Shown one piece after another: positions 1 to 10,082 of a stretch of 64,000 nucleotides of DNA; positions within the stretch are counted from its first letter, which is position 1, and each line of letters begins with the position of its first letter. The position numbers and the translations under genes are program-made. Location: positions 3,567 through 67,566 of the forward strand of contig CAYPST010000012.1 in NCBI GenBank assembly GCA_964413425.1, in the 5' to 3' direction. Below the pieces are notes generated by a model. The model did not search any database and was not told the origin of the DNA. It worked only from the letters and a program-made list of their open reading frames with translations. The DNA comes from DATFLS01 sp964413425 (GTDB lineage Bacteria > Fidelibacterota > JAANXI01).

Positions 1-485
1 AAATTCATGGCGGCGCCGGGTATATGAAAGAATTCACCATCGAACGCATCACCCGGGATGCCAGGATCACCAATATCTACGAAGGAACCTCCCAGATGCA
101 GATTGTCGCCGCTGCCGGGCATGTGATAAACGATATTCTCCAGGAGTATTTTCAGGAGAAAGCGAAACAATCATATAAAGGGACCCTCACCTCTCTGGCG
201 AATCATTTGCAGGAAATCAGAGAGATTTTCGAAGAGTGCCGGAAATACGTGATCGACAAACGGGATAGCCAGTTCCAGGATGTGGCGGCGAAAGAACTGG
301 TGGAATTATATGCGTTTCTTTACGCGGGTTATCTGCTGTTGGACGAAGCGGAATTGGACCCCACGAAAGTGTTCATCGCTAATCGATATATTGTCAGCTC
401 TCTGGCAAGCGCCAGGAAAAATGCGGAATCTATCAAGAATGAACAGTTCTCGGATCTCCTGCATGCCGATGAAATACTCGTCTGA
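1..485 (+). CDS. Acyl-CoA dehydrogenase, C-terminal part (cut by window edge)
   Basis: The frame is open from the first bases, so the gene starts outside the window. The visible part begins with the HGGAGYM segment, followed by a conserved stretch ending IYEGTSQMQIV, which is typical of the C-terminal FAD/substrate-binding region of acyl-CoA dehydrogenases. The enzyme family does the first oxidation of fatty-acyl-CoA or related CoA thioesters, passing electrons to ETF. About 110 residues follow the IYEGTS motif, so this is the long type with an extra helical C-terminal domain. It ends 2 nt before the convergent GlpQ-like gene. Substrate chain length cannot be told from this part. Confidence 0.9.
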   Translation, partial: IHGGAGYMKEFTIERITRDARITNIYEGTSQMQIVAAAGHVINDILQEYFQEKAKQSYKGTLTSLANHLQEIREIFEECRKYVIDKRDSQFQDVAAKELVELYAFLYAGYLLLDEAELDPTKVFIANRYIVSSLASARKNAESIKNEQFSDLLHADEILV

Positions 486-487
486 TA

Positions 488-1456
488 TCATACCGCCGAT
501 TTCTTTTCCAAAAACCTGACAACCCGATCCGGAAAATCTGTGAACAAGCCCTCTACGTTGAATTCTGAATAGAAAATCTCCAGCACCTCTTCCATGGTCT
601 TTGCATATTCGGGCAGGACATCTGCCTGACAATTATAAGGATGCACAAACAGGCCAAGTGAGTGCGCCTGATCAATTAGGGAGGAAAGGCCCGGCCTCTC
701 CGGATGCGCTCCTTTGCCGTAGACCAACTCCATATCCGGTGCGATGCCATCTGCGTAAGCAGCTATGTCGTTTAGCCACACTTCCATCCGTAGATGCCCG
801 GATTGAAAGGCTTCCCATTCCCGGCATTCGTCCCCGAGCAGCTGCACCAGCGGCAAGTGGGTTCTCCATTTGAATCGCAAGTCCCGGAGAGTGTCCGAAT
901 CGAAACATTGGAGAAAACACCGGCTCTCTTTGTCTATATATCCATATCCTTGCAGGATGGGCAGTACTGTCTTCAATATATCCTTCCCTTCCCGTGTATG
1001 GAATTTCGGTGCCTTTATTTCCGGATAGAGACCGACATCTCTGCCGAGATTTTTATTCAGCCCCTGAATCAGCTCGATCTCTTCCCGCAGCGTTGCGATT
1101 TCAAACCGGGACTTCCCCCAGGGAAATCTGTTCGGATATACCACCGATTTTGTTGCAGGATTGACTCGTTCCGAAACCCGTAAGGTCTTGATCTCTGTCA
1201 GAGTGAAATCGATGGCATAATACCGGCCGTCATCACGGACTCTGGCAGGGAATGCGGACGCCACATTTGTCATGGTATCCAGATAAATATCATGGAGTAC
1301 GATTGGATGATCATCCGTGGTTAGCACGATATCCTGCTCCAGAAAGTGCGCACCCATCGCATACGCCAGTGTTTTGGATGCCAGAGTATGCTCGGGCAAA
1401 TATCCGGAAGCACCCCGATGGGCTATGACGATCTTCTCATTAAAAGCGGATGCCAT
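488..1456 (-). CDS. Glycerophosphodiester phosphodiesterase (GlpQ type)
   Basis: The 322-residue protein matches the GDPD TIM-barrel family, which hydrolyses glycerophosphodiesters to glycerol-3-phosphate and an alcohol. The N-terminal HRGASGY motif (His13), the EQD metal pair (Glu40, Asp42) and the second catalytic His55 in VLHD are all present, as is the later PEIKAP segment of the GlpQ subgroup. The GlpQ subgroup is normally periplasmic, but no signal peptide is visible after this ATG. The frame stays open for several codons upstream without a better start, so the protein is probably cytoplasmic or the start is uncertain. The ribosome-binding site (AGGG) is weak. Confidence 0.88.
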   Translation of the reverse strand: MASAFNEKIVIAHRGASGYLPEHTLASKTLAYAMGAHFLEQDIVLTTDDHPIVLHDIYLDTMTNVASAFPARVRDDGRYYAIDFTLTEIKTLRVSERVNPATKSVVYPNRFPWGKSRFEIATLREEIELIQGLNKNLGRDVGLYPEIKAPKFHTREGKDILKTVLPILQGYGYIDKESRCFLQCFDSDTLRDLRFKWRTHLPLVQLLGDECREWEAFQSGHLRMEVWLNDIAAYADGIAPDMELVYGKGAHPERPGLSSLIDQAHSLGLFVHPYNCQADVLPEYAKTMEEVLEIFYSEFNVEGLFTDFPDRVVRFLEKKSAV

Positions 1457-1577
1457 ACAATGCCCTGCCGCTGGAATATCAACTCTCTTTACTGGTTTTA
1501 TCTCCGTTTCTGGTCTCGTGGTTTACTCTATGTCGGACTTCAGAACGCTATTTCCTTTTCCGGATGAGTACCATGCC

Positions 1578-3518
1578 TCAGGCCGTCTGTTTCTGCTTAA
1601 CCACATTAATCAGACTCCCCTGCAATACCATTTCGACCTGCCGGTCCGTCATCGAATGTTCAGCATGAAAGGTGGTGCCTTTGGTCTTATTGTGTACGGT
1701 GAGCATCTTCTCCTGCCGTATCCCCTGTCTGGCGTCGTCCAGCATCAGGATATCCTCCTGATCGATGGTGTCATAATCATCGGGTCGCACAAAGGTTAAG
1801 GGCAGGATACCGAAATTGACCAGGTTTTGCCAGTGAATCCGCGCATAACTTTTTGCGAGAACCAGTTTCAGTCCGAGATATCGTGGTGCCAGCGCGGCGT
1901 GTTCACGGCTGGAGCCCTGTCCGTAGTTTTCACCCCCCACAAGAACAGAGCCGGTTTCTCTGGAGGCCATCGCTCGATCATAATAGGTTTCGTCAACCTG
2001 GTAATAGACAAATTTGCTTATCTCAGGGATGTTACTCCGGTAAGGCAGGACTTTTGAACCTGCGGGCATAATTTCATCTGTGGAGACATCATCCCCGACT
2101 TTCAGCAAGACCGGAGCCTCGAGCTGATCCGGAAAGGGATCGAAGTCCGGGAGCGGTTGAATATTCGGTCCTTTTTCTAACGGAATTTTCTCACCATTCG
2201 ATGCCGGTTCCACCAACATTTTTGTGTTTATAGTGATCGATTCCGGCTCCGCAAACCTCGGATATTTCATATCCAGAGTTCTGGGATCAGTGATCACGCC
2301 GGTCAGGGCTGAGGCTGCAGCGGTTTCCGGACTGCAGAGATACACCTGATCTTCCCTGGTTCCGGAACGTCCGGGAAAATTCCGCGGCACCGTCCGGAGA
2401 CTGATTCGTCCGGTGGCCGGGGCCTGTCCCATCCCGATGCATCCGTTGCAGCCGGCCTGGTGAACGCGGGCCCCGGAGGCAATCAGCTTGCCAAGAGAGC
2501 TCAGGGAGACCAGGTTCTCCAGAATCTGCCGGGACGTGGGGTTGACATCGAAGGAAACGCGATCGTGAACCTGCCGTCCCTCCACAATTAATCCGGCGAT
2601 AGCAAAATCCCTCAAACCGGGGTTGGCGGAAGAACCGATATAGGACTGATAAATTTCCTTTCCGGCAACCTCCCGCACAGGCACAACATTACCCGGACTG
2701 CTGGGTTTGGCAATCAGGGGTTCTAACTCAGACAGATGGATTTCGTCATGTTGGTCATACCCGGCATCGGCGTCAGCCACGAGTTCCTGCCACACCTCTT
2801 CTCTCCCCTGGGAGCGTAGAAAGCGTCGCACTTCCTGATCCGACGGGAAGACAGTGGAGGTGGCTCCCAGTTCCGCTCCCATATTTGCAATCACGTGCCG
2901 ATCCATCGCGGAGAGCGACTTTAATCCCGGACCGTAATATTCGATGATTTTTCCGACTCCCCCATCCACGTCATGCCGTCGCAGCATTTCAAGAATCACA
3001 TCCTTGGCGCTCACCCAATCCGGCAGTTCTCCGGTGAGTCTGACACCCCATATCTCTGGCATTGTTACATAGAACGGCTCGCCTGCCATAGCCAGTGCTA
3101 CCTCCAGACCACCGGCACCCATTGCCAGCATTCCCAGTGATCCTGCCGCGGGAGTATGGCTGTCCGATCCTAACATCGTATTTCCGGGAATGCCGAATCG
3201 TTCCATGTGGACGGGATGGCTGACCCCGTTTCCCGGACGGCTGTACCAGACGCCGAATTTCTTCGCAGCACTCCTGAGAAACAGGTGATCGTCCGGATTC
3301 TTATAATCTTCCTGGATAAGGTTGTGATCAACATACTGGGCCGAAACCTCTGTCCTGACCCGGGGGATCCCCATGGCCTCAAATTCCAGCATAACCATGG
3401 TGCCGGTAGCATCCTGGGTGAGGGTTTGATCAATCCTCAACCCGATTTCTTCACCAGGGATCATCTCTCCTTCCAGAAGATGGCTTTCTATGAGTTTTTG
3501 TGTAACATTCCTGCCCAT
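1578..3518 (-). CDS. Aconitate hydratase, short Aquifex-type
   Basis: The 646-residue protein interconverts citrate and isocitrate in the TCA cycle. It has an N-terminal LeuC-like part (HTPAAGSLGMLAMGAGG) and a C-terminal LeuD-like swivel domain (GGENYGQGSSREHAA). The length and the NFPGRSGT and LCSPETAAASAL segments fit the short single-chain aconitase family rather than AcnA (about 890) or AcnB. Two cluster cysteines are visible in GCNGCIGMGQ. The first canonical ligand, the Cys of the GSCTNS motif, is absent: the aligned segment reads YIGSSANPGLRD. The start has a good AAGGAG ribosome-binding site. The gene stands alone, with 240 nt between it and queA. Confidence 0.9.
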   Translation of the reverse strand: MGRNVTQKLIESHLLEGEMIPGEEIGLRIDQTLTQDATGTMVMLEFEAMGIPRVRTEVSAQYVDHNLIQEDYKNPDDHLFLRSAAKKFGVWYSRPGNGVSHPVHMERFGIPGNTMLGSDSHTPAAGSLGMLAMGAGGLEVALAMAGEPFYVTMPEIWGVRLTGELPDWVSAKDVILEMLRRHDVDGGVGKIIEYYGPGLKSLSAMDRHVIANMGAELGATSTVFPSDQEVRRFLRSQGREEVWQELVADADAGYDQHDEIHLSELEPLIAKPSSPGNVVPVREVAGKEIYQSYIGSSANPGLRDFAIAGLIVEGRQVHDRVSFDVNPTSRQILENLVSLSSLGKLIASGARVHQAGCNGCIGMGQAPATGRISLRTVPRNFPGRSGTREDQVYLCSPETAAASALTGVITDPRTLDMKYPRFAEPESITINTKMLVEPASNGEKIPLEKGPNIQPLPDFDPFPDQLEAPVLLKVGDDVSTDEIMPAGSKVLPYRSNIPEISKFVYYQVDETYYDRAMASRETGSVLVGGENYGQGSSREHAALAPRYLGLKLVLAKSYARIHWQNLVNFGILPLTFVRPDDYDTIDQEDILMLDDARQGIRQEKMLTVHNKTKGTTFHAEHSMTDRQVEMVLQGSLINVVKQKQTA

Positions 3519-3692
3519 GAGTTCACTCCTTTTCCCGTTACATCAATTGTATTGTCATATTCTTCAATTAAGTCGTCTGTTTGATTCCATGAATTCATTT
3601 CATTGTTCTGGTGAGTTCAAAGTGCTTGGATACTAGGAAAGATAGGCGATATGCATCACAATTAAAACCGTCACCTGCCAGCGATTCCATGG

Positions 3693-3729
3693 AAAAAAAC
3701 CCCTACCCGATCGCTCAGACAGAGGTTTT
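3693..3729 (-). terminator. Rho-independent terminator of queA
   Basis: On the minus strand, AAAACCTC pairs with GGGGTTTT (one G-U pair) around an 18-nt loop, and the U tract continues for seven bases. It sits about 30 nt after the queA stop codon, as expected for an intrinsic terminator. The large loop makes this a moderate call. Confidence 0.5.
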
Positions 3730-3761
3730 ATGAATATGTTGATTGTTAATTGCCGGACGTA

Positions 3762-4838
3762 TCAAAGCATCATCATTGCATCTCCGTAACTCAGGAAGCG
3801 ATAGTCTTTGCTGAGCGCTTCATGATAAGATTCCATCAATCCTTCGTAATGATAGAACGCCGATTGAAGTATCATGGTTGCAGACAGGGGCTGGTGAAAG
3901 TTGGTGATTAAGCCGTCGGCAATGTGGAAATGAAACGGAGGATAGATGAACAAATCGGTCCACCCTTCTCTGGGCACAATTTTTTTCCCTTCGAACTGGG
4001 ACGTTTCCAGAGCACGCATGGTTGACGCGCCGACGGCGATAACTCGTTCTCCGGCATTCCGTGCAGAATTAATAACGGAAGCTGCCTCCTTGCTTATGTT
4101 GAAATATTCGGCATTTAAACTGAATTTTGACAGATCACTGATGGTGATAGGCTCGTAAGGATGTACACCCAGATGCAGGGTGATTTTCACAATCCGAACA
4201 CCTTTTGCCTCCAGTGCTTCCAACAATGTTTCTGTGAAATGGAGACCCGCGGAAGGCGCCACAACTGAACCACGAGACGCAGCATACACCGTCTGATAGG
4301 TGACCTTGTCTTTCGGCTCGGCGCGACGGTGAATATACGGGGGAAGCGGAGCCTCACCCAGCTGGCCGAGCGTTTGTTGGAGATCGGACCCGTTCTTATG
4401 GAAGCTGATCACCCGGCCACTGGAGACAGTATTATCAATCACATCGCACTTTAAGTTCTCACCGAAGATGAGCGAGTTCCCAATCCGCACTTTTCTGGCC
4501 GGATCGACCGAAACTTCCCAGATATATTCACCTAATTCTCTGAGCAGAAAAACGTGGATAGGATCATTGGTGTCATCTTTATACGCAGTGAATTTCGCGG
4601 GAAACACCTGTGTATTATTCAGGACTAATACATCACCTTCCTCCAGATAATCGGTTATATCTGCGAAATTTTTATGCTCCCGGTAACCGGCATCCTTGTT
4701 TATCACCATGAGTCTCGCACTATCGCGAGGCTCTGCTGGATACTCGGCGATTCGTGAGTCAGGTAAATCATACTCGAAATCATCAGGTTTTACTTTCTCC
4801 GACTGAAAGATAGGATTGATGTTACTGTAGGAAGGCAT
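3762..4838 (-). CDS. queA: S-adenosylmethionine:tRNA ribosyltransferase-isomerase
   Basis: QueA transfers the ribosyl part of SAM to preQ1 in tRNA, giving epoxyqueuosine at the wobble position of GUN anticodons. The 358-residue sequence has the family signatures: DFEYDLPDSRIAEYPAEPRD near the N-terminus, LVLNNTQVFPAK, VAPSAGLHFTE and NFHQPLSATMIL. The N-terminus is about 15 residues longer than the usual QueA start, but an AAGGAGATAAG ribosome-binding site 10 nt upstream of this ATG supports it. The gene has its own terminator and a long AT-rich leader, so it is probably transcribed alone. Confidence 0.95.
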   Translation of the reverse strand: MPSYSNINPIFQSEKVKPDDFEYDLPDSRIAEYPAEPRDSARLMVINKDAGYREHKNFADITDYLEEGDVLVLNNTQVFPAKFTAYKDDTNDPIHVFLLRELGEYIWEVSVDPARKVRIGNSLIFGENLKCDVIDNTVSSGRVISFHKNGSDLQQTLGQLGEAPLPPYIHRRAEPKDKVTYQTVYAASRGSVVAPSAGLHFTETLLEALEAKGVRIVKITLHLGVHPYEPITISDLSKFSLNAEYFNISKEAASVINSARNAGERVIAVGASTMRALETSQFEGKKIVPREGWTDLFIYPPFHFHIADGLITNFHQPLSATMILQSAFYHYEGLMESYHEALSKDYRFLSYGDAMMML

Positions 4839-5154
4839 ATATGCTTATCTCCTTCGATTGGTTATTGTTTAAGGTTACCATTTTATAAGACTCTTTTACG
4901 AATATTTATTCAAAAAAGTTCCAGACGAAACTGATAACCCTAATGATTCCAATTAATTTTTATAAATAAATAATTAATTTAGAGTTATATGGATTTCCAG
5001 TACGGAAAGCCCTGCCCTGCATTTCCCAGAACTCTGGTTTTGGCTACTATTTCTGCTGACAGAGGTGTGCTGAGAAAACAGCGAGCGCAAAGAATCGAGG
5101 GATTTTGCTTTTAGGAGAAGCGGTAGCCAGGATTCGGAGAACAGGGAGATGCGG
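4839..5154. other. Intergenic, 316 nt
   Basis: No open frame here looks like a gene. The part near queA (4860-4990) is AT-rich and probably holds the queA promoter on the minus strand. The part next to nuoN is the 3' end of the nuo operon, but I see no clear terminator hairpin in it. Confidence 0.5.
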
Positions 5155-6594
5155 TTACAGCACCGCTGTCATCATATCGCGTATGAGATGTACCAGTGGT
5201 GCGGGATACACTCCGAAGTAAATGAGCGCCCCGGTCAATCCGACAAGGATCGTTTTCCCGCTGAGTGAAATCCCTGGCAGCACAGGTATTTCTTCCTTTT
5301 CCGGGAGGGACAGCATAGCAACCACCAGGCGCAGATAGTAATAGAGCGCGATGGCACTGTTTACGACCAGGATAATCACCAATCCGTACTGAGCCGCGCT
5401 CACTCCGGCGGTGACTACAAAAAATTTCCCTACAAACCCTGCGGTTAACGGGATACCCGCAAGTGAAAGCATTACAGCAGTGAATGCAGCAGCAATCCAT
5501 GGGCGAGACCAGAATAGTCCCCGGTAATCCTCGATGGAAGTCTTCTCACTTCCGGTTTCGGAAAGCAGCGAGACAATACCGAACGCTCCCAGCGTGGTAA
5601 TGAAGTAGACTACCAGATAATAGGATACTGCTTCTACCGCAAGCGCGCCGCCTGCCACAAATGCAACCAGAATATACCCGAGATGGGCAATTGAAGAGTA
5701 GGCGAGCAGTCGTTTGACATTCTCCTGCAAAAGTGCGAGATAATTCCCGACAAACATGGAAGCAATTGCAATGATGCCGATTGCAATCATCACTGTGTTC
5801 AGATTGTAACCATCGGTTTGGAGGAAGTAGCGAAGCAGTACCGCCACGATTCCCCCTTTGGAGACCGTTGCAATAAATGCAGTCACCGGAGCGGGAGCGC
5901 CTTCGTAGACATCCGGCGTCCACATATGAAACGGAACCACCGCTAATTTGAATCCGGCGCCGGTGAGTACAAGTGCCGTGCCGGTGAGTATAAAGAGTGA
6001 ATGTTCGCCCGGGACGGAGGCGATCCGTTCAGCAAGAGTTGCAAACTGCATGGTGCCCAATTCACCATACAAAAGTGCCATTCCCAGCAGTAAAAAGGCG
6101 GAGGAGGCGGCGGCCAGGATTAAATACTTGATTCCCGCCTCGAGAGGAAAGTCGGTGGATCGCAGAAAGGCGATCATCACGTATAACGAGATAGTCAGGA
6201 CTTCCAACCCGAGAAAAAAGGAGGCAAAATGGGTACTGGAAACCAGCACGCCCGATCCCAGTACGGCCAGCATTAATACGATATAAATTTCATCTTTGGC
6301 ACCATCATGATACCGGAGATAATTATAGGTGAGCAAGACCACCACAATGGAGGTGAGAAAAATTAATCCCATGAAAAAGAGAGCATAAGAATCAATGACC
6401 AGAAGGGGTGTGACCTGCCTGGGTGCCGCCGTTCCCGATCTCCAGAGTGAAACGAACGCAACAGCCAAACCAGTCAATGACAGGAGAAATGTTACAAAGT
6501 GGTTCCGTTTCATGGCAGTATTCAGCAAAATGACAACTGAACTGATAGCGATAATCAGGAGGGGCATCAATGCGGTAAAATCAGTGGATGACAT
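5155..6594 (-). CDS. nuoN: NADH-quinone oxidoreductase subunit N
   Basis: This is one of the three antiporter-like membrane subunits of complex I (with NuoL and NuoM), which carry proton-pumping channels. The 479-residue hydrophobic protein has about 14 predicted membrane segments. It carries family motifs such as FKLAVVPFHMWTPDVYEGAP, with its conserved Lys, and LLAYSSIAHLGYILV. Length matches E. coli NuoN (about 485). Its ATG shares one base with the nuoM stop (TAATG), implying translational coupling. It is the last gene of the operon. Confidence 0.97.
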   Translation of the reverse strand: MSSTDFTALMPLLIIAISSVVILLNTAMKRNHFVTFLLSLTGLAVAFVSLWRSGTAAPRQVTPLLVIDSYALFFMGLIFLTSIVVVLLTYNYLRYHDGAKDEIYIVLMLAVLGSGVLVSSTHFASFFLGLEVLTISLYVMIAFLRSTDFPLEAGIKYLILAAASSAFLLLGMALLYGELGTMQFATLAERIASVPGEHSLFILTGTALVLTGAGFKLAVVPFHMWTPDVYEGAPAPVTAFIATVSKGGIVAVLLRYFLQTDGYNLNTVMIAIGIIAIASMFVGNYLALLQENVKRLLAYSSIAHLGYILVAFVAGGALAVEAVSYYLVVYFITTLGAFGIVSLLSETGSEKTSIEDYRGLFWSRPWIAAAFTAVMLSLAGIPLTAGFVGKFFVVTAGVSAAQYGLVIILVVNSAIALYYYLRLVVAMLSLPEKEEIPVLPGISLSGKTILVGLTGALIYFGVYPAPLVHLIRDMMTAVL

Positions 6595-8192
6595 TATGTT
6601 CCCTCCCGGGCTGTCGAATTGCGGTTCGCAGTGCTATCCTCTTCAGCTGAAATATCCGGTATGCTCCGGGATAGCCGGATATCCCCGAGATCTTTTTGTT
6701 CAACTTGCGATGCTGTAATTACTCCCCTTTCAATCTTCTGCAGCGCGGGCCGGGCGGTATCCAGTACTGGTTTCGGGAACACTCCCAACCAGATCAGAAT
6801 GAAGATCATTGAAGCCATGACCACCAGGTTCCGGGCAGACAGGTCTGGTAATTCCCAGGACTCGCGCTGCTTTCCGTGAAATGTTCTCTGGATAATCCAG
6901 AGCGAATATACCGTGGCGAATATGAGGCCGATTACCGCAATGGCGGTTACCGGAATATTCACCTGGTACGCACCGAGCAGGGCTAAAAATTCTCCCACAA
7001 AGTTCCCGAGTCCCGGCAAGCCAAGCGAGGCCATCGCCAGGAACATGGCCACCGCTCCCATCTTTGGAACGGTTTCCCAGAGACCTCCCATCCGGTCCAT
7101 GTCTCTGGTGTGGATTTTCTCATAGATGATGCCGACCAGGATAAAGAGTCCGCCGGTACTCAATCCGTGACAGATCATGGTCATGATGGCGCCTTGAAGG
7201 GCCAATTCGTTAAATGCGAAGATGCCAAGCAGGACAAACCCCAGGTGACTGACGCTGGTATAGGCAATGAGGCGCTTCAGATCATTCTGGGCAAAGGCCA
7301 GAACGGCGCCGTAGATGATCCCTGCTGCGCCCAGAATCATGGCGAATGGGGCAATTTGGGCAGCGGCACCCGGGAAGAGCGGCAGTGCAAATCTTAACAG
7401 GCCGTACGCTCCCGTTTTCAGCAATAATCCGGCTAATATGACGCTGCCGGCGGTCGGTGCGTCGGTATGGGCATCCGGCAGCCAGGTATGCACCGGCACT
7501 GCCGGCAATTTCACCACAAAGGCAACGAAGAAGCCTAACATGAGCCAGATGGCGAGGTGGGCAGGAATGGACGTTCCAATCAACTCGGTATAATTAAATG
7601 TGTACACGCCGGTGTTCTGATAATGGGTAAAATAGAGACCCAGGATGGCAACCAGCATGAGTAATCCGCTGGCCTGAGTGAAGATAAAAAATTTGATTGC
7701 CGAGTAAATCCGGTTCGCCGATCCCCAGATGGCAATGAGAAAGTACATGGGAATGAGCATCATTTCCCAGAAGAAGTAGAACAAGAACAGATCCAGTGCC
7801 AGAAAAACCCCGGTGACCCCCGCAAGAATCCACAACAGGTTAAAGTGAAAAAATCCCACCCGCTCCCGGATATCGGTCCAGGAAGCCAGCACTGAAACGA
7901 CCCCCAGAAATGCCGTAAGCAGGACCATCAGAAGGCTGATGCCATCCAGTCCAAAGTAGAACTCGATTCCGTACTGCGGGATCCAGGGTGCCTGAAATTG
8001 TAGCAGCCAGCCTCCCTGGCTTTCCAGCGCTATCTGTGCCGGATGCTGTATCCAGATCACTATCGCCAGAATCAAATCGAGTGTCATTGCAATGAGGGAA
8101 ATCCACCGGGACAGGAGCGGATTCGCCTTCCCGAACAGCCAGGCGAATACCCCTCCGATAATCGGTATGAGAATAAGCCAGAGAAGAATCAT
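6594..8192 (-). CDS. nuoM: NADH-quinone oxidoreductase subunit M
   Basis: This antiporter-like proton-channel subunit of complex I has 532 residues. It shows the key FVVKLPAVPVHTWLPDAHTDAP stretch with its Lys and the NDLKRLIAYTSVSHLGFVLLG motif. The C-terminal tail after the last membrane segment is about 45 residues, polar and rich in Ser and Glu, which is a little longer than usual. It overlaps the nuoL stop by 4 nt (ATGA) and the nuoN start by 1 nt, so the three subunits are probably co-translated. Confidence 0.97.
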   Translation of the reverse strand: MILLWLILIPIIGGVFAWLFGKANPLLSRWISLIAMTLDLILAIVIWIQHPAQIALESQGGWLLQFQAPWIPQYGIEFYFGLDGISLLMVLLTAFLGVVSVLASWTDIRERVGFFHFNLLWILAGVTGVFLALDLFLFYFFWEMMLIPMYFLIAIWGSANRIYSAIKFFIFTQASGLLMLVAILGLYFTHYQNTGVYTFNYTELIGTSIPAHLAIWLMLGFFVAFVVKLPAVPVHTWLPDAHTDAPTAGSVILAGLLLKTGAYGLLRFALPLFPGAAAQIAPFAMILGAAGIIYGAVLAFAQNDLKRLIAYTSVSHLGFVLLGIFAFNELALQGAIMTMICHGLSTGGLFILVGIIYEKIHTRDMDRMGGLWETVPKMGAVAMFLAMASLGLPGLGNFVGEFLALLGAYQVNIPVTAIAVIGLIFATVYSLWIIQRTFHGKQRESWELPDLSARNLVVMASMIFILIWLGVFPKPVLDTARPALQKIERGVITASQVEQKDLGDIRLSRSIPDISAEEDSTANRNSTAREGT

Positions 8193-10081
8193 AAGAACAC
8201 CGCAATCGCTATAGTTATAATTGCCCCAACTGCAATACCTGCCGCATACAGGCGCACCCTGCCGTCCTGGGAGCGCCGGACCACGTGATGCAATCTCCGG
8301 CTCCCTGCGGCAACTCCGCTGTAAATTGCGTCAGTTACATCACTCTTATTCACTCTGGCAATCCAGAGGAATGGCTTCACAAAGATCCGGTCATAGAGCC
8401 AGTCAAATCCCCATCCTGACAATAAAAATTGATTAATCCGACCACGGAGAGAAGCTTGGGGAATATCTCTGGTATGGATGGCCTTTTTCAGATAGAACAG
8501 GTATGCCAGGTAGATGCCGCCCAGGGCAGCCGCCGCTGCGATGAGCTGGAAAAGTGCTTCCGTTCCCAAGCCCAGTTGATAGGCATCGACTTCCGGCAGC
8601 GCTGAGTGTAGAAATTCCGAAAGCGGTGCGAAATGTCCCAGCGTGTGTGGCATATCAACAAAGCCCCCGAGAATTGAGAGCGCCCCCAGTACAATCAACG
8701 GAATTTTAATGGTTCTTCCCGGCAGCTTATCAATAGGGCCTTTTGTTTCACCCCAGAATGTGATGAAGACCATCCGGAAGGTATAGAGCCCGGTGATCAA
8801 AGCGCCAAGAAGTGCAACCAGCCAGAGTACAGCCCCTCCGCTCTTGGATGACCAGGTATACCACAGGATCATATCTTTACTGTAAAATCCGGCCGAGATT
8901 AACGGCACAGCCGCTAACGCCGCGCTCCCGGCCAGAAATGTCCAGAAAATGACGGGCATTTTATTCCTCAGACCGCCCATTTTAAACATATCATGTTCGT
9001 GATGCATGCTGATGATAATTGCACCGGCTCCGAGGAAGAGCAGGGCTTTGAAGAAGGCATGGGTCATAAAGTGGAAGATGGCCGCAGTATAGGCTCCCAC
9101 CCCCAGTGCCAGAAACATGTAACCGATCTGACTGATCGTAGAATACGCCAGCACCCGTTTAATGTCGCGTTGAGTGAGGGCGCTGAATCCGGAAATCAGC
9201 AGCGTAACCGCACCGACCACGGCGACCAGCAGCTGAACAGGTGGTGCCAGTGTAAATAACAAGTTCGTCCGGGCAATAAGATAGACACCGGCCGTTACCA
9301 TAGTCGCCGCATGGATGAGTGCACTCACCGGTGAGGGCCCGGCCATAGCATCCGGCAGCCAGGTCTGCAAGGGTAATTGCGCTGACTTCCCGACGGCTCC
9401 GCCAAGCAGGAGGGCAGCGGCTGCTGTTGCATACGTTGATCCGGTGACCCACTGTAAAGAAGCCTTATCCAGGATGGCCTGGATATTCAGTGTTCCCAGT
9501 TGCGTGAACAACAGGAATAATCCTAATGCCATCGCCGCATCACCAATCCGGGTCACCACGAAAGCCTTTCGGGCGGCCCGGCCGTTGGCCGGCTCTTTAT
9601 ACCAGAACCCGATCAACAAATAACTACAGAGACCAACCCCTTCCCATCCCAGATAGAGCAATACCAGGTTGCTTCCCAATACCAGCACGAGCATCATGGA
9701 GACAAACAGATTCATGTACGCAAAGAACCGGCTGTACCCTTCTTCGCCACGCATAAATTCGCTGGAATACAGATGAATGAGAAATCCCACCACTGTCACC
9801 ACCAGCATCATGATGACGGACAGCGCATCCAGATGGAAGGCAATATCCGGTGAGAAATTTCCAACGCCTATCCAGGTCCAGAGGGTTTGTGTGTACGCAA
9901 GTTGAGGTGGTGGTGACACCATGAAAGTAAATGAAATGAGAAGAGCGAGCAGCGCTGAAATCCCGACGGTTCCTACTCCGAATGCTGCAATGGCCTTCTT
10001 CGGCAGACGTGCCCCGGCGAGCATCAGAATAAAAAAACCTGCCAGCGGAACTGTGGGAACGAGCCAGAGTAAACCGTACAC
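8189..10081 (-). CDS. nuoL: NADH-quinone oxidoreductase subunit L
   Basis: This is the largest antiporter-like subunit (630 residues), carrying the distal proton channel and the long lateral helix of complex I. Visible motifs are GWEGVGLCSYLLIGFW, GKSAQLPLQTWLPDAMAGP and SALIHAATMVTAGVYL. The start codon is GTG, placed just after the nuoK stop, so initiation likely depends on coupling. The C-terminal 100 residues (WGFDWLYDRIFVKPF) correspond to the lateral helix and final membrane segment. Confidence 0.97.
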   Translation of the reverse strand: MYGLLWLVPTVPLAGFFILMLAGARLPKKAIAAFGVGTVGISALLALLISFTFMVSPPPQLAYTQTLWTWIGVGNFSPDIAFHLDALSVIMMLVVTVVGFLIHLYSSEFMRGEEGYSRFFAYMNLFVSMMLVLVLGSNLVLLYLGWEGVGLCSYLLIGFWYKEPANGRAARKAFVVTRIGDAAMALGLFLLFTQLGTLNIQAILDKASLQWVTGSTYATAAAALLLGGAVGKSAQLPLQTWLPDAMAGPSPVSALIHAATMVTAGVYLIARTNLLFTLAPPVQLLVAVVGAVTLLISGFSALTQRDIKRVLAYSTISQIGYMFLALGVGAYTAAIFHFMTHAFFKALLFLGAGAIIISMHHEHDMFKMGGLRNKMPVIFWTFLAGSAALAAVPLISAGFYSKDMILWYTWSSKSGGAVLWLVALLGALITGLYTFRMVFITFWGETKGPIDKLPGRTIKIPLIVLGALSILGGFVDMPHTLGHFAPLSEFLHSALPEVDAYQLGLGTEALFQLIAAAAALGGIYLAYLFYLKKAIHTRDIPQASLRGRINQFLLSGWGFDWLYDRIFVKPFLWIARVNKSDVTDAIYSGVAAGSRRLHHVVRRSQDGRVRLYAAGIAVGAIITIAIAVFL

Positions 10082-10082
10082 G

